From Flammula alnicola (lineage: Eukaryota; Basidiomycota; Agaricomycetes; Agaricales; Strophariaceae): a stretch of DNA of 64,000 nucleotides. The translations under genes and the position numbers were made by a program. The DNA lies in assembly GCA_015499995.1 (NCBI GenBank), contig JADNRV010000003.1, positions 496,001-560,000 on the forward strand, read 5' to 3'. Position 1 is the stretch's first letter; every line of letters starts with the position of its first letter. Positions 31,245-43,652 of this stretch are shown piece by piece. Below the pieces are notes generated by a model. That model worked only from the letters and a program-made list of their open reading frames with translations. It did no database searches and was not told the origin of the DNA.

Positions 31245-34030
31245 TTAGATTACCGTCAATACACATTGGATAGACAAGAAAACTCGTCAGTACTCACCGA
31301 CTGAATACACCCTGCATTGACCCTTACTTCTGCCCAACTGACACCGCATGGATCCCGTGAACTGAGATTATCATAGATTATCATAGATCCATCCTGATAA
31401 GTATAGAAATCTAAGCGAGTATCTGGAGATGCAAGCACCCGGGGCCAGAAAACTCGAATATTCTGTCGATTTGATGGGATCTAAGCGAGTATCGAGCTGG
31501 CACGTAAACTTGTTTTGATGGACATTGAAATCACTATATAATGTGCTCAGTGCTCACCGTGTTTCCTGCCAAGGGCGCCAGAGAGGTCAAAGTGGTGGTT
31601 GTAGTTGTTATTGAACTTGTATTGAACAGTCTCGACGATTCCTCGAGACGCGCTGCGCTGACTTTCTTTTATTTTTTATTTATTTATTTAATTAGCTACA
31701 AACACCGGTATCGGGCCGTGCGTTTTTACATTTTCCAATACATTAGTGTGGCGCAGCCGTAAGGTGTTTGCCTCGGCATTGCGGCACGGAGAATTTCTGT
31801 CATCGATATCATTGTTGTTATGACTGAGGCTCTTTCGCAGTCACTTGATACTCCTCTCGTAAAGACATGCTGTAACTCTAACCAGTACACAATAATATGT
31901 AGTACTTATTATCTGAAGGTAAGAGTTACTTAACGAATAATTGACAATGCGCTGAACGTCTCAAAGTTTCTGCGCTTCATCAAGACCTAGACATCGCTAA
32001 TCGACCTCAAGCCTTTCTGTAAAAGAATGACGGGGTAGATTGAATGCCACTTGCTACTAGTGCCCCTGTCAATTTCTTCATTGGCCCGCTTAACTTTTTG
32101 AACCTTAAGGTCTCCTTGTGCCTCCTGTCCTTCAGAACCAATTAGCACTTTTGTCCTTTCGGATTCTTCCCTCGAGCTAATTATCGAGATCTGACCCCAA
32201 CGCAATGGCATCCATTCTTCTGGTAAAACGACAATCTGGAAGCGCCAAACAGAAGATCGAACGTTCATGAACCCTCATGCTCCAGTTAAATGGAGACATC
32301 GCAGATTGTTCCTCCGAAACACATGCCTTATCATTGAGACCGAGTACTTTCCAGAACCTAATGCTAATGAAGTAGGAAAGACCCAAAGTATTTCCCCATC
32401 AGCCTCCTCGCATAGCCTCGCATGTCTTTCTTCCTTTCGGCTTCTGCCAGTTCTGCCCGCCCCTCGGTACCTTTTCCATGTCGCCCACACTCCACGCTCC
32501 CTTCAATGCCCGGTCGGACCGGTTTTGGTGCTTTATCGGACCGAGTGATTATTATATCCTTATGACAAACTCGACGCCGCATAGCATCGCGACTCTTCGG
32601 CGGCTATTGACCTTGCCAGTAGAACCAGACGGTAAATTCAGTAGAATGTTCTCCGAATAGCGGGAGGCAGCCTCAATACTCATATTTACAGTTCCTTCCT
32701 CTCTGGGCCATGGATTTTAATATCACTGATGTGTCCCAGAAGATGCCAATAAGTATCAGTCTCGTCCAACTCCGGTATGAAGACAGAAAATCTCTGATGG
32801 AATTCCAGGTGTCAAGTTTGGCAAAATCGATACAGAGTTACGGACAAAATACCTCGTCTGACGTAAAATAACCATGCTCTACTATCAGATATCAAACTAA
32901 TTAAGCGGACGAATCAGAAAGTCAGATAACTTCTACCTTAAAACAGGGCGGCGCATACTTTAACTAAGTCAAGATCGAAACCAACAAACAAGTTCTCAAA
33001 GTCCAATGAACCTAATGTTACATTGGTTAAGGCAACGAGGGAAAGCGGTTCCTCTTTAATTACAGACACCCTCATTCAGAACATGAACTTAGGCGTTCTA
33101 CAAAAAGGGAAATCGATGAAGGCTACGACGAGGTGGTCAAAAGTTACGGAGGTTCGAGTAGAGAAGAAAAACTGAAATATACTGTAGTAATGAACCATGC
33201 CAATGGGAAAGTCGCGGAGGCCCGAACCTCAATTCGAGAGTAAATTTACATGCATCTATCTCTGCAAATAACTTTTGCTGGGGCAAGTGACCTCAACATA
33301 GTACATGCTTGTAAATGGAATTTAACTCACTAGGACTCCACGAGGCAAGTTTCCCTGTTCACAAATCCGACGTCGGCTTAGAACAAAATAAAACAACGAT
33401 TATAAAGGCTAAATAAATCGCATCAACCTGCGAGTGGCCGTGATAAGCCTGAATGCATCTGATATTTATCTATATTACTGCTGAACTTCATCCAGAGATA
33501 ATGAAGAATATCGAGTCGGCGCAGACTGTCGGGCTTGGTGAAGTCTCCAAATTTACGATGCTGGTGCCCTCCCTTAAGCGCTAGTACGCATTTGGAGTCT
33601 GAATACTTGTTGCACCTAAATATCGAGAAATACCATCATCGATGTATTTAGGATTCAAAAATGTAAGTAATCGCAAGATTTGCATGGCAGGATCGAAGAA
33701 TAAGCGCACCACGAAGTGGGATTCACCTTGAGTGGATTCTCGGTGTCACTATTTCAATCATCAGACAGCCTCGGTGGCCAAGAATTAGGTGCCATTAGGT
33801 GGGCCAGAGGCCCCCGACAGATGACATTCGACTTGGACGAAAGATTATCTTATCTTCCTCGGCAAATGCCGTTCCGGACTTTTCGATGATCAATCATACT
33901 TTAATTATTGAGATGACTCGAGTACTGACCTGACTCTATCTGACACGGGTTCAAACACTACTCATAGATCGAGCGTTGCCCAAGTTTTTTCATCTCCAAC
34001 CAAGGCTGTAAAACCAGCGTCGATACGAAG
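31245..34030. other. 2.8-kb gene-poor stretch right of the mobile-element-type gene
   Basis: No supportable gene. At 31366-31388 ATTATCATAG is repeated in tandem, and CTAAGCGAGTAT occurs twice (near 31410 and 31482). These may belong to the right end of the element. From about 32700 to 34000 the sequence is AT-rich with stops in all frames. A 93-residue minus-strand frame at 31987-32268 was not recognised. The last 100 bp should hold the ILS1 promoter. Confidence 0.45.
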
Positions 34031-37000
34031 ATGCCGTTCCCGGTACACGATAGTCAGTTCACTCCTGTTTGCTCAAATTTTCTGATCCTTAACATCACGA
34101 TTGGTTAATAGTCTCAGCTTCCTTCGATTTTCCGAAGGAAGAAGAAAAGGTCATAGCTTACTGGAGGGAGATCGACGCGTTTCAGACCAGCTTGAAGCTC
34201 TCTGAAGGACGGCCAGAGTTTTCGTTTTACGATGGACCTCCCTTCGCGACTGGATTGCCTCATTACGGACATTTGCTCGCTGGTACTATCAAAGTCCGTG
34301 ATTCCTTCACCGATCGTCTAAGATTTGACTTAACCATTGATTCGTATTGATAGGACATTGTGACGCGACACGCTCATGTTAGCGGATATCATGTAACGAG
34401 GAGATTTGGTTGGGATACTCATGGCCTTCCGGTAGAGCACGAGATCGATAAACGATTGGGCATCACGGGAAAGGAGGATGTACTGGCAATGGGAATCGAT
34501 AAATATAACGACGAATGCAGAAAGATCGTCATGAGGTATTCATCGGAATGGCGCCAAACCGTAGAACGCATGGGCCGATGGATCGATTTCGACAACGACT
34601 ACAAAACTCTAAATGTGACCTTCATGGAATCTGTGTGGTGGGCATTCAGTGAATTGTTCAAGAAGGGGATGGTCTACCGTGGCCTGAGGGTGATGCCTTA
34701 TTCGACGGGATGCACCACCCCTCTCTCCAACTTTGAAGCGGGGTTAGCATACAAAGACGTCAACGATCCTGCCGGTATGTTTTATTATTGCTTTACGAGG
34801 ACCTGTGCTGACTTTTTCAACATATAGTGACTGTGGCTTTCCCTCTGGTCGACGACCCAAGCACTTCATTGTTGGCATGGACAACAACGCCTTGGACACT
34901 ACCTTCAAATCTTGCCCTTTGCGTCCATCCAGATTATACGTACATCAAGATTCATGATACGGAACGTGATCAAAATTTCATAATACACGAAAACCTGCTG
35001 CGAACTCTCTACAAGGACCCCAAGAAGGCAAAATTCAAGAAAATAGGCCAATTCCAGGGCTCCGATATGAAAGGATGGCGATACGTTCCTTTATTTGAGT
35101 ACTTCACAGATCAGGTACGCAGAGCCCAAGCATCCTTGCTAGTCTGACATTCATCTCTTCAAGTTCGAAGATAAAGCATTCAGAGTCGTCGTGGATACCT
35201 ATGTAACAGATGCAGACGGCACTGGTATCGTTCATCAGGCACCGGCCTTTGGCGAAGATGATCACCGCATTGCCGTTGCGAATGGAGTCATACGAGCGGA
35301 CGAAATGCCTCCTTGTCCCATCGACGATCAGGGTGTTTTCACCAAAGAGGTTCCTGACTTTGCTGGTCTTCACGTGAAGGTAACATCTTCATCATCTACA
35401 GTTGCTATTATCTCAGCTCAATGTTTGAAGGCTGCAGATAGCCCGATTCAAAAAGTCTTGAAGACGAAGGGCCGCCTCATTGTTCAGTCAACATTGAACC
35501 ATAGTTACCCGTTCTGCTGGAGGTAATTTGGCCCAGGATTTTCTATTATAAATTTTAACACGATAAACAGGTCAGGTACACCATTGATCTATCGTGCCAT
35601 TCCAGCGTGGTTTGTTAGAGTCACCCCAATAATCGACGAACTTGTCACAAATAACGAGGGTACACGATGGTGTGTTTTTTTGTTGTCGGAAGCTTCGGAA
35701 CATGTAGTTAAGAACGTTGCAGGGTTCCTCAGAGTGTTGGTGACAATCGATTCGGTAATTGGCTTGCGAATGCTCGGGATTGGAATGTATCTCGTAACCG
35801 TTACTGGGGAACTCCTATGCCTCTTTGGGCCAGCGAGGATATGGAAGAGGTACATGTCATTTCATTTGTCGGCATTTTAGACTCGCATTAATCGTGTTGC
35901 AGATTGTATGCATCGGCTCCATCGCAGAGCTCGAAGAACTATCTGGTGTCAAAGGAATAACAGATCTGCATAGAGATAAGATTGACCACATAACCATTCC
36001 CTCGAAGCAAGGAAAAGGGACTCTCAAGCGTGTCGAAGAAATCTTTGATTGCTGGTTCGAATCTGGCAGGTATGCAATCATACTGCAATGACTCGTCGCC
36101 TCACTGAACATGTATTTAGTATGCCATATGCCCAGCTTCATTACCCCTTCGAGAACAAGGAATTGTTCGAGCGCACACATCCCGCTGACTTCGTTTCTGA
36201 GGGTATTGACCAAACCCGAGGTTGGTTCTATACCTTATTGGTCCTGTCAACGCATCTCTTCGGAAAAGCACCTTGGAAGAATCTCATCGTTACTGGGCTT
36301 GTCCTTGCCGAGTATGCCTTATTTTTATCTACTTATTTGACGCCAAAAATTTACTGTAATTTTCCAGAGACGGCAAGAAGATGAGCAAAAGTCTTAAAAA
36401 CTACCCTGACCCAAATGTCATCATTGATAGGTATGGCGCGGATGCCACAAGGTAGGAGAAGGTGCAAGTTTCAATTCATGGCATAATCTGACAGTAAACC
36501 ATCTGTTAGAATGTTCCTCGTCAACTCTCCCATCGTACGAGGCGACAACCTTCGTTTCCGTGAAGAGGGTGTCCGAGAAGTCATTTCTCGCGTGCTGCTT
36601 CCTTGGTTGAACTCTTTCCGATTCTTCATGGGCCACGTCGCGCTGTTGAAAAAGACTACTGGAGTCGATTTCAAATATAACGAGCATGCTCCATTGCCAA
36701 ACAACGTCATGGATAGGTGGATCCTTGCTCGATGCCAGTCGTTGATTCGCCTCGTCAGAGAAGAGATGGCTGCGTACCGACTTTATACTATCATTCCCCG
36801 TCTCCTCGACCTTGTGGACGAGTTGACCAATTGGTATATTCGCTTCAACAGGAAACGTCTGAAAGGCGAGGGTGGCAAAGAGGATACTATTTCAGCCCTG
36901 AACACCCTTTTTGAAGCACTGTTTACTCTGTGCCGTACCATGGCGAGTTTTTTTTTCTTTCCTGGAAGGCTTTGTCTAACAAGCACGCTAGTCTTCATAT

Positions 37001-37965
37001 ACTCCTTTCGTCACGGAAAATCTATACCAGTCATTACGAACGTTTATCCCGGAGGATCCTGTTTCTGGGGACACTCGTTCTATTCATTTCTTGAGCTTCC
37101 CGACCGTTAAAGAGGAGTACTTCGATGCAGACATTGAACGCCAAGTTCAGCGCATGCAAGCTGTCATCGACCTTACTAGGAATGTCCGTGAACGGAATAA
37201 CCTTTCCCTCAAGGTATGTGGACAAATGGTATACCCTGAAAGGAAGGGGTTGCTAATGAGAATGAGTTATAGGTCCCTCTCAAGGAGTTGCTCGTTTTCC
37301 ATCCCGACCAGCAATACTTGGCCGACATCAAGCCGTTGCAACGTTATATTGAATCGGAACTGAACATCCGCGATGTCGTTTTCACCTCCGATGAAGCTCT
37401 ATCAGGTGTTCGTTACAGAGCCGTTGCGGATTGGGCAGTCTTGGGTCGGAAATTGCGGAAGGATCTCGGTCGCGTCAGAAACGCTCTGCCTAATGTTTCC
37501 AGCGACGAAGTCAAGGCATACGTCACTAATGGAAAGATAACCGTCGATGGCATCGAACTCGTTGAGGGCGACCTAGCTGTGCAGCGCTACCTTGAACCCC
37601 CACCGGCTAGCGAAGGCCAGTTCGCTACCAACACGGACAACGATGTCGTCATCCGCCTCGATATCCAGATGCACGAGCACTTGCAGGGCGAATGGCTGGC
37701 CCGTGAGCTCATCAACCGTGTGCAGAAGTTGAGGAAGAAGGCAGGTCTTCAAGCCACAGATGACGTCCACGTTTTCTACCTCATCGAGGAAGGTTCTGGC
37801 GCAGATCTTCTCACTGCTATCCAAGAGAACACCGACATCATCGCGAAGACTATTGGGAGCTTGCCTGCCGATGTTAAGGAGAAGAAAGCTGGCAGCAAGG
37901 TCATCATTGAGGAGGAGCAGGATATCGACGACACGAAGTTCATGATATATCTGGCAAGGTCGTAA
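34031..37965 (+). CDS. ILS1: Cytosolic isoleucyl-tRNA synthetase
   Basis: Charges tRNA-Ile in the cytosol; class I synthetase with editing domain. Fourteen exons (34031-34052, 34112-34293, 34354-34774, 34828-35114, 35164-35379, 35431-35522, 35571-35669, 35723-35849, 35903-36069, 36120-36311, 36368-36451, 36510-36942, 36992-37213, 37273-37965) give 1,078 residues with no frame break. Motifs: HYGH (residues 58-61) in [28 protein letters not shown], the editing-domain [13 protein letters not shown] and [13 protein letters not shown], and KMSKS (606-610) in [14 protein letters not shown]. The junction after exon 12 uses a GC donor (GCGAGT at 36943), which alone keeps [13 protein letters not shown] in frame. 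The absence of N-terminal targeting residues supports the cytosolic form. Confidence 0.95.
36943..36991 (+). other. ILS1: GC-AG intron in the isoleucyl-tRNA synthetase gene
   Basis: The intron begins GCGAGT directly after LCRTM and ends GCTAG. The alternative GT three bases further on would put the next exon out of frame. This is a minor but known spliceosomal intron class. Confidence 0.7.
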
Positions 37966-38054
37966 AGCGTTCCGAGTTCTAGAAAGGGAAATTAAGTCTT
38001 GTAATACATAGGTTAACTAACAATACATTGTGGCTGCCGCATACAATCTGACGA

Positions 38055-38844
38055 TTACTTTTTCGTTGATCCAAAACCACCAAAGCCCATCATAGCGGCC
38101 ATCTCGGTATCTCCACCCTCAGAGCCATTGATCATGGCAAGACGGGACTTCTCTTTCTCAGCTTTCTTCTCGGCCTTCTTTTGTTCTCGTAGTGCCTGTT
38201 CTTTCTGTCGGACTTCAGCCAGTCGTTGGTCAAAGTCAAAAGCTTTAGCTGAAGCAGCCTCCTTCGTCTTTTCTCGAAGAAAAGCTATCCGAGCTTGAAC
38301 CTGAGCTAGCGTAGAGCGAGCAATTTTTGTAGTCTGTCCCAGGGCGCGTAAATCTAGAAAAAAAGACAGGTTGATCAGCCGAGTTTTACAAGTTATGCGG
38401 GACGAATTGATTGCTTACGAGCTCTGCTATTTATGTGGTCAAGATATCCAACGCTGTCTTTATAAGTCCTGTTACAAGTTTCACAGAAAAATCCGGGCTG
38501 TCCTGGACCCTTTCCCCCAGGATTTTGTACCACCATAGTCTTGCCCAAGTTCTTGTCCAGCTCAAGAGGCGCCTCTCTTTGCTTCATAAGGTCAGTAGGT
38601 TTGGGAAGATCATCCTTTCGTGCTTTGCGAGGCCTCTTTCCTGAACAACAAGCATTAGTACGAGCAGATCCGGGATGAAGTAAATCTGCTCACCTTGCTT
38701 TATTCGCTCATCGTTCTCCTGCATCCGTTCCCTCTCTTCTTGATCTTTTTTCTTTGCCCGTTCTGCATATTCTTCCTTGTCCCATTTCTTTCTGAATTCT
38801 GTGTCTGTCGCTTTGGTTGCATATGCGCCGCCTTTGTCTGCCAT
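38055..38844 (-). CDS. SNU23: SNU23/ZMAT2, U4/U6.U5 tri-snRNP zinc finger protein
   Basis: A pre-mRNA splicing factor of the tri-snRNP, 223 residues. Exons 38844-38694, 38640-38419 and 38353-38055 join in phase. The N-terminus reads FRKKWDKEEYAERAKKK, followed by the conserved LDKNLGKTMVV. The matrin-type C2H2 finger is FFCETCNRTYKDSVGYLDH with the second His completed across the second intron. The C-terminal third is a charged helical region (FDFDQRLAEVRQKEQALREQ) ending GFGGFGSTKK. Length and order match ZMAT2. It is divergently oriented to ERD1. Confidence 0.92.
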
Positions 38845-39034
38845 ATTGAAAGTACTGGTTTAGAAATTAGGACAACCCTAGTAGTAGGTTAAGCCGCGAT
38901 GCATGTTGAATCACTTTACCGCCACGTGACTGCTGCGTTGGATATTTGATCAAAAGTTCCAACCATGCCTTGCTCTGATATTCTTCGTCTCAAACCAATG
39001 CCGTTACGACTCCCTACCACCTTTCATCCCTAAC

Positions 39035-40610
39035 ATGCCTCCTTCCGACAATGATGAGATATATTACCACCTTTCGTTTCCCCTTCCATATCGCGCACTC
39101 TTTCTGGTCGGTCTCGGAATTCTGGGGTGGGCGACCAATTTACATGGCCTCGACGGTCTCAGAGTGGACGTTGTGGCTGCCATGGATCTTCGAACAGACC
39201 CCAGTTCTTCAAAAGTGGTGATGCCTATGCATCATTCTGCCCCATTCAATCACTCCAAAGCCATGGTTCTGTACCATGCCGCCTACCGCATATTTTTCTA
39301 TTATTCTGGTCTTTGCCTCCTATCATGGTCCCTCTATAGACTGGTCACTCAGGGAGACCGGACGCTCGTAGATTATTATGGATATATACCCGTATTCACA
39401 GCAATCGCGATTCTATTAATCTTGATATGCCCATATAATATTATACTGAAGACCGAACGCGAAAAGTTCACCCTGTGAGTCCTCCTTCCTCCGCGTCCTA
39501 TTTAAATAATCGTTTCAACTGTACATTTCAGTGCCATTCGAAGATGCCTCTTTCCACCCCCCAGTGGTCCAATCTACTTCTCCGACGTAGTCTTTGCGGA
39601 TATTGGAACTTCGTTCGCAAAGGTTTTTGGGGAAATATGGCTGTCCTTGTGGATGCTTAAACCTGGGAATAGCATCCTTGTTCCACCTGTGGACGATAGC
39701 TGGCTACGGTGGATCTTTCCAACGGTTATGAGGTAAGCCTTAGTTGCATCTGGTTCGCAGGTTTGCTGACGTGCTCTGTAGTGTGCCATTCTTCCTGCGG
39801 TTCCGACAATGTCTTATAGAATACAATCTTGCGGAGAATGACAGTCGGAGGCCTCTTTTCAATGCCCTGAAATATGCGACGTCATTTCCTGTGATATTCC
39901 TCTCAGCTGCTCAACGGATTGTCGTCACCGACTTGATAAAGGAGAAAGGAGTAAAGGTGGCCGGAGAACCGTGGCACGGAGAGCACCCACTTTTCCGACT
40001 GTGGTACGTATAGACACATCATTCTGGTTTGGCATGCTTTTGACCCATACGCAGGCTACTAGCAGCGGTCATCAATTCCCTGTATTCATTTTGGTGGGAT
40101 GTCACGAACGATTGGGGACTGGATTTGTTGAGATTTGATCCTCCACAAAAGGAACGCCAACCGCCAAAAGCATTGGTTCTTCCACGACTTTATTCCGGAA
40201 CGTCGATCAATCGCGCCTCGGTGGATTCATTATCGTCAGAAGAAAATCATCATGTCGTACAAGTTAGCGATCCGCCAAAATATCGTCACCGACAGTCGTG
40301 CGTTGGCTTGCGCACAGTGCTGCTTTTTCCTCGTGCCATATATCCGGTTTTGATCTTTATAAATCTTCTTCTCCGCATGACTTGGTCGGTCAAGCTGTCG
40401 ACACACGTAGATGCTACTCGAGACGGCAGTGTTGGTTTTTTCTGGCTTGAAGTGGCGGAATTGGTCCGGAGATGGCTGTGGGTGTTCGTACGGGTCGAGT
40501 GGGAGGTGATTAAAAGGGCACAAGAGAGAGTTCCCACAAGTCTGCCAAATGATTCGACAAGCGACATCCGTGACTATGAAATGATCCCTACTACACCCGA
40601 TAGGACATGA
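39035..40610 (+). CDS. ERD1: ERD1-like EXS-domain membrane protein
   Basis: A multi-spanning Golgi/ER membrane protein of the XPR1/ERD1 (EXS) family, implicated in yeast in retention of lumenal ER proteins and Golgi phosphate recycling. Exons 39035-39474, 39532-39732, 39782-40003 and 40055-40610 give 472 residues. EXS landmarks: LPYRALFLVGLGILGWATN, a long set of hydrophobic helices, VPFFLRFRQCLIEY, LFNALKYATSFPV, LYSFWWDVTNDWGLDLLR, LLRMTWSVKLSTH and RRWLWVFVRVEWEVI. The lack of an N-terminal SPX domain separates it from XPR1/SYG1 and favours ERD1. The loop between DPPQKERQ and SCVGLR is longer than usual and hydrophilic. Confidence 0.88.
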
Positions 40611-41427
40611 CGCCTAAGGATATCTTGGGTTAATTAACCTGTAGTGAGTGCTTCATGGTTGTTCATCTAAAAATAACAATCTAATCCCTAATTCCCCTAG
40701 ATTAGTTTTAATTTAAATGATTCTAGTTCCGTATTCAGTACCGTGAGCCAGATTGGCTGTTTTCACACCAAAAGTCCTCTTGCGCCGGCCATGTTCCTTG
40801 CTTATTCATGAAGCTTATTTTGAGAAGGCGAAAGAAGGTTCGCTTCTTGACATAGTGGGTGCGTCTAATAGAATCGCCGCCTGCGAACATCTTGATCTGG
40901 CTTATCTTTCACCACTGGTGAGTTTCATTCTTGAGTTACTCCAAGTTACTCCCCGGTGTTGACAAGATATGTTTTGCCAGATCGAATAACTTGCCGACGT
41001 CCCGATGTTGGCCGCTATATTTCGGGTGGTACGGAATCACCAATCGTACCCGTGAAGTGTGCTATGAGGTCAGGGAATAATGAACCCAAAATAGCTCGCG
41101 TGCAATCCCGGAACAAGACGCTTTTGAGGGTTTCTATTTTCTCATGCACATCTGGGGTCAGGAGCACTGCGATACACGTGATCATATTGGAGAAGAACGG
41201 CCTGTAACCGGGCTCTTAGCTTGGCGCTGTCTATTGGTAGGCATCGGAAAGATTCGACTGACTCTATAGGAGCTTTCATGTCATCTGATGCTTATTTCTC
41301 TTCTGCTCAGAGATATTCCCGCGCAGGTACTGCAGCTGGGACATAAAAGGCCAAAGCATTCAACCGTTGTTATTCCAACAACCCACTTCTTCACATTTCA
41401 AGCTCCAACTTTCTCCCAGAAATAATC
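40611..41427. promoter_or_regulatory. Intergenic upstream of formate dehydrogenase
   Basis: This is 817 bp with no recognised gene. The last ~100 bp before 41428 are pyrimidine-rich (for example around 41385-41420), as is usual for strongly expressed fungal genes. Confidence 0.45.
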
Positions 41428-43210
41428 ATGAAGGTTTACTTACAATCTTCATCATTTAAGACGGATCCTGATCATATGAATGACGTCATTTATAGGTCCT
41501 CGCAATTCTCTACGATGGTGGCAAGGCCGCTGAAGAAGAACCCCGTCTGCTCGGTACCGTTGAGAACAAAGCACGTATTCCTCAAGACACTCGAAGGCTC
41601 CATACTCATATTTAACTACAGCTTGGCATAAAGCAATGGCTTGAGTCTCAAGGCCACGAACTCGTTGGTAAGTTCTCACCGTTTCGTCTCGTGGAAAGTA
41701 GGCTTACGTTGCTTCACAGTATGCCGATCTTGCTCTCGTCGTCACTATTTTATGTGTTTATACTATACCAGATTTCCAGCAGCAAAGAAGGCCCTGACAG
41801 TATTTTCCAAAAGCACATAGTCGATGTATGCCCTCACTTTACAGATGATGGCGAGGATGTTGACCTTTTGAGATCAGGCTGAAGTCCTAATTACCACTCC
41901 TTTCCACCCTGGGTAAGATCTTATTTGACTGCGTGATTGGCGGGGCGCTCAAATAAAAATTGAAGGTACTTGACCCGAGACCTCGTCGAGAAGGTGAACT
42001 TCCACCTTGCTGGACAACATTTTTTGTTGCTCACAAATTGCCGACGTATAGGCCAAGAACCTCAAGATTTGCATTACTGCTGGTGTCGGTTCTGACCACA
42101 TCGACCTCAACGCAGCCGTCGACCACAGGATTCAAGTCCTTGAGGTGATTTATTTTATTTTGAAGTGTAGCTGTAAAGCACGAACTGACCTCAATCAGGT
42201 CTCTGGATCCAACGTCGTCTCTGTCGCTGAGCATGTCGTTATGAGCATTCTTCTGCTCGTGAGGAACTTCGTGCCTGCCCACGAGGTACTTGCAGAATAT
42301 CATTTGATCTCGGAATTGCTTCTCACACCCATGGCTTAGATGATCGAGCGCGGTGACTGGGCAGTGTCTGACATTGCCAGGAATGCCTTTGATTTGGAAG
42401 GCAAGGTTGTCGGCACCATCGGAGCTGGCCGTATTGGCTACCGTGTGCTTCAACGTCTTGTTCCCTTCGACTGCAAGGAGCTTCTTTACTACGACTACGC
42501 GCCCCTCCCAGCAGGTATTTATATCAATACTTTCTCCTGAAATCTATTCTGATCTTTTCATGCCAGCTGCCGCCGAGGCTGTTAAGGCCCGCCGAGTAGA
42601 AGATCTCAAGGAATTCGTCTCTCAGTGCGATGTTGTTACCGTCAACTGCCCATTGCATGAGGGTACTCGTGGCCTCGTCAATGCCGAGCTCTTGAAGCAC
42701 TTCAAGAAGGGTGCTTGGCTTGTCAACACTGCTCGTGGTGCCATCTGCGACAAGGATGCCGTTGCTGCCGCACTCAAGAGCGGTCAGCTTTCCGGCTATT
42801 CCGGTATTTATTTGCCATCTTTCTGTGCCTGTAGGTGATTCTAATAAATGATGCTCTTAGGCGATGTCTGGAACGTCCAACCCGCCCCCAAAGACCACAT
42901 CTGGCGTACCATGAAGAACCCTCTCGGTGGAGGAAACGGAATGGTACCCCACTACTCTGGAACCACCCTCGATGCTCAAGCCCGCTATGCCAACGGCACC
43001 AAAAGCATTCTTGAGAACTACTTGACCGGCAAGCCTCAGGAAGCTCAGAATATCATTGTCGGCCTCGGTCAGTGTCAAGCATATATTTCTATCACGACAT
43101 GTTCTAATTGCAAATCCCACAGGCAAATACGAGTCCAAGGCCTGTGAGTATGATTATTGTCGTTGTCTGATTCACATACTCATTAATTCCTTCCAGACGG
43201 TCAACGTTGA
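41428..43210 (+). CDS. FDH1: NAD-dependent formate dehydrogenase
   Basis: Oxidises formate to CO2 with NAD+, a D-2-hydroxyacid dehydrogenase family member. The first exon is only ATGAAG, then [38 protein letters not shown]. After the split, [71 protein letters not shown] (NAD-binding GxGxxG), [45 protein letters not shown] and [13 protein letters not shown] carry the family's catalytic Arg and His segments. The protein ends KYESKAYGQR. About nine short introns are present. The intron after VENK appears to use a GC donor. The junction near 41667-41771 could not be resolved to an in-frame join: one base is too many. The remaining exons are clean. Confidence 0.9.
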
Positions 43211-43652
43211 GCAAAGTCATATTTACTGTATTTGTGTTCGTCAGTTTCATGTCATTATGCCTTCGAAAATACCTTTTCTTTTGTTGTAAACGGTTGAAGT
43301 TGTTGACAATAATAAGTTGGCAGTTGCCAGATACTGCAATGCCAAATCTCATACTTACGTACCCCTTGATCGATGATCACATGGACACGCAGAGGACTGC
43401 GCCTTCCCATCCCGAGTCCCACACTGTTCACGTGGTCATGCAGAAATGAATTCACCTCCTTCCCGAGGGAAAGCCTCGGGCTAGTAAGCGGTTCAACGGG
43501 AATAACCTTGTCAACAGCCAACGGCTATTGTATACCCTCCAGTTGTTGACAATTAGCATACAAATACAAAAACTATGATACGACCCAGAAAGCGACAAAG
43601 TACAAAGGAATACATAAATTATATAGAGGCAACCTAACAAATTATTCAAAGT
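43211..43652. other. Convergent 3' region of FDH1 and GCN5
   Basis: This is 442 bp between two stops, AT-rich, with AGTTGTTGACAAT occurring twice (near 43302 and 43541). No gene is visible. Confidence 0.5.

Noticed and set aside
31987..32268. 93-residue minus-strand frame right of the mobile-type gene
   Set aside because: No recognised family, no splice partners, and surrounding sequence is stop-rich.
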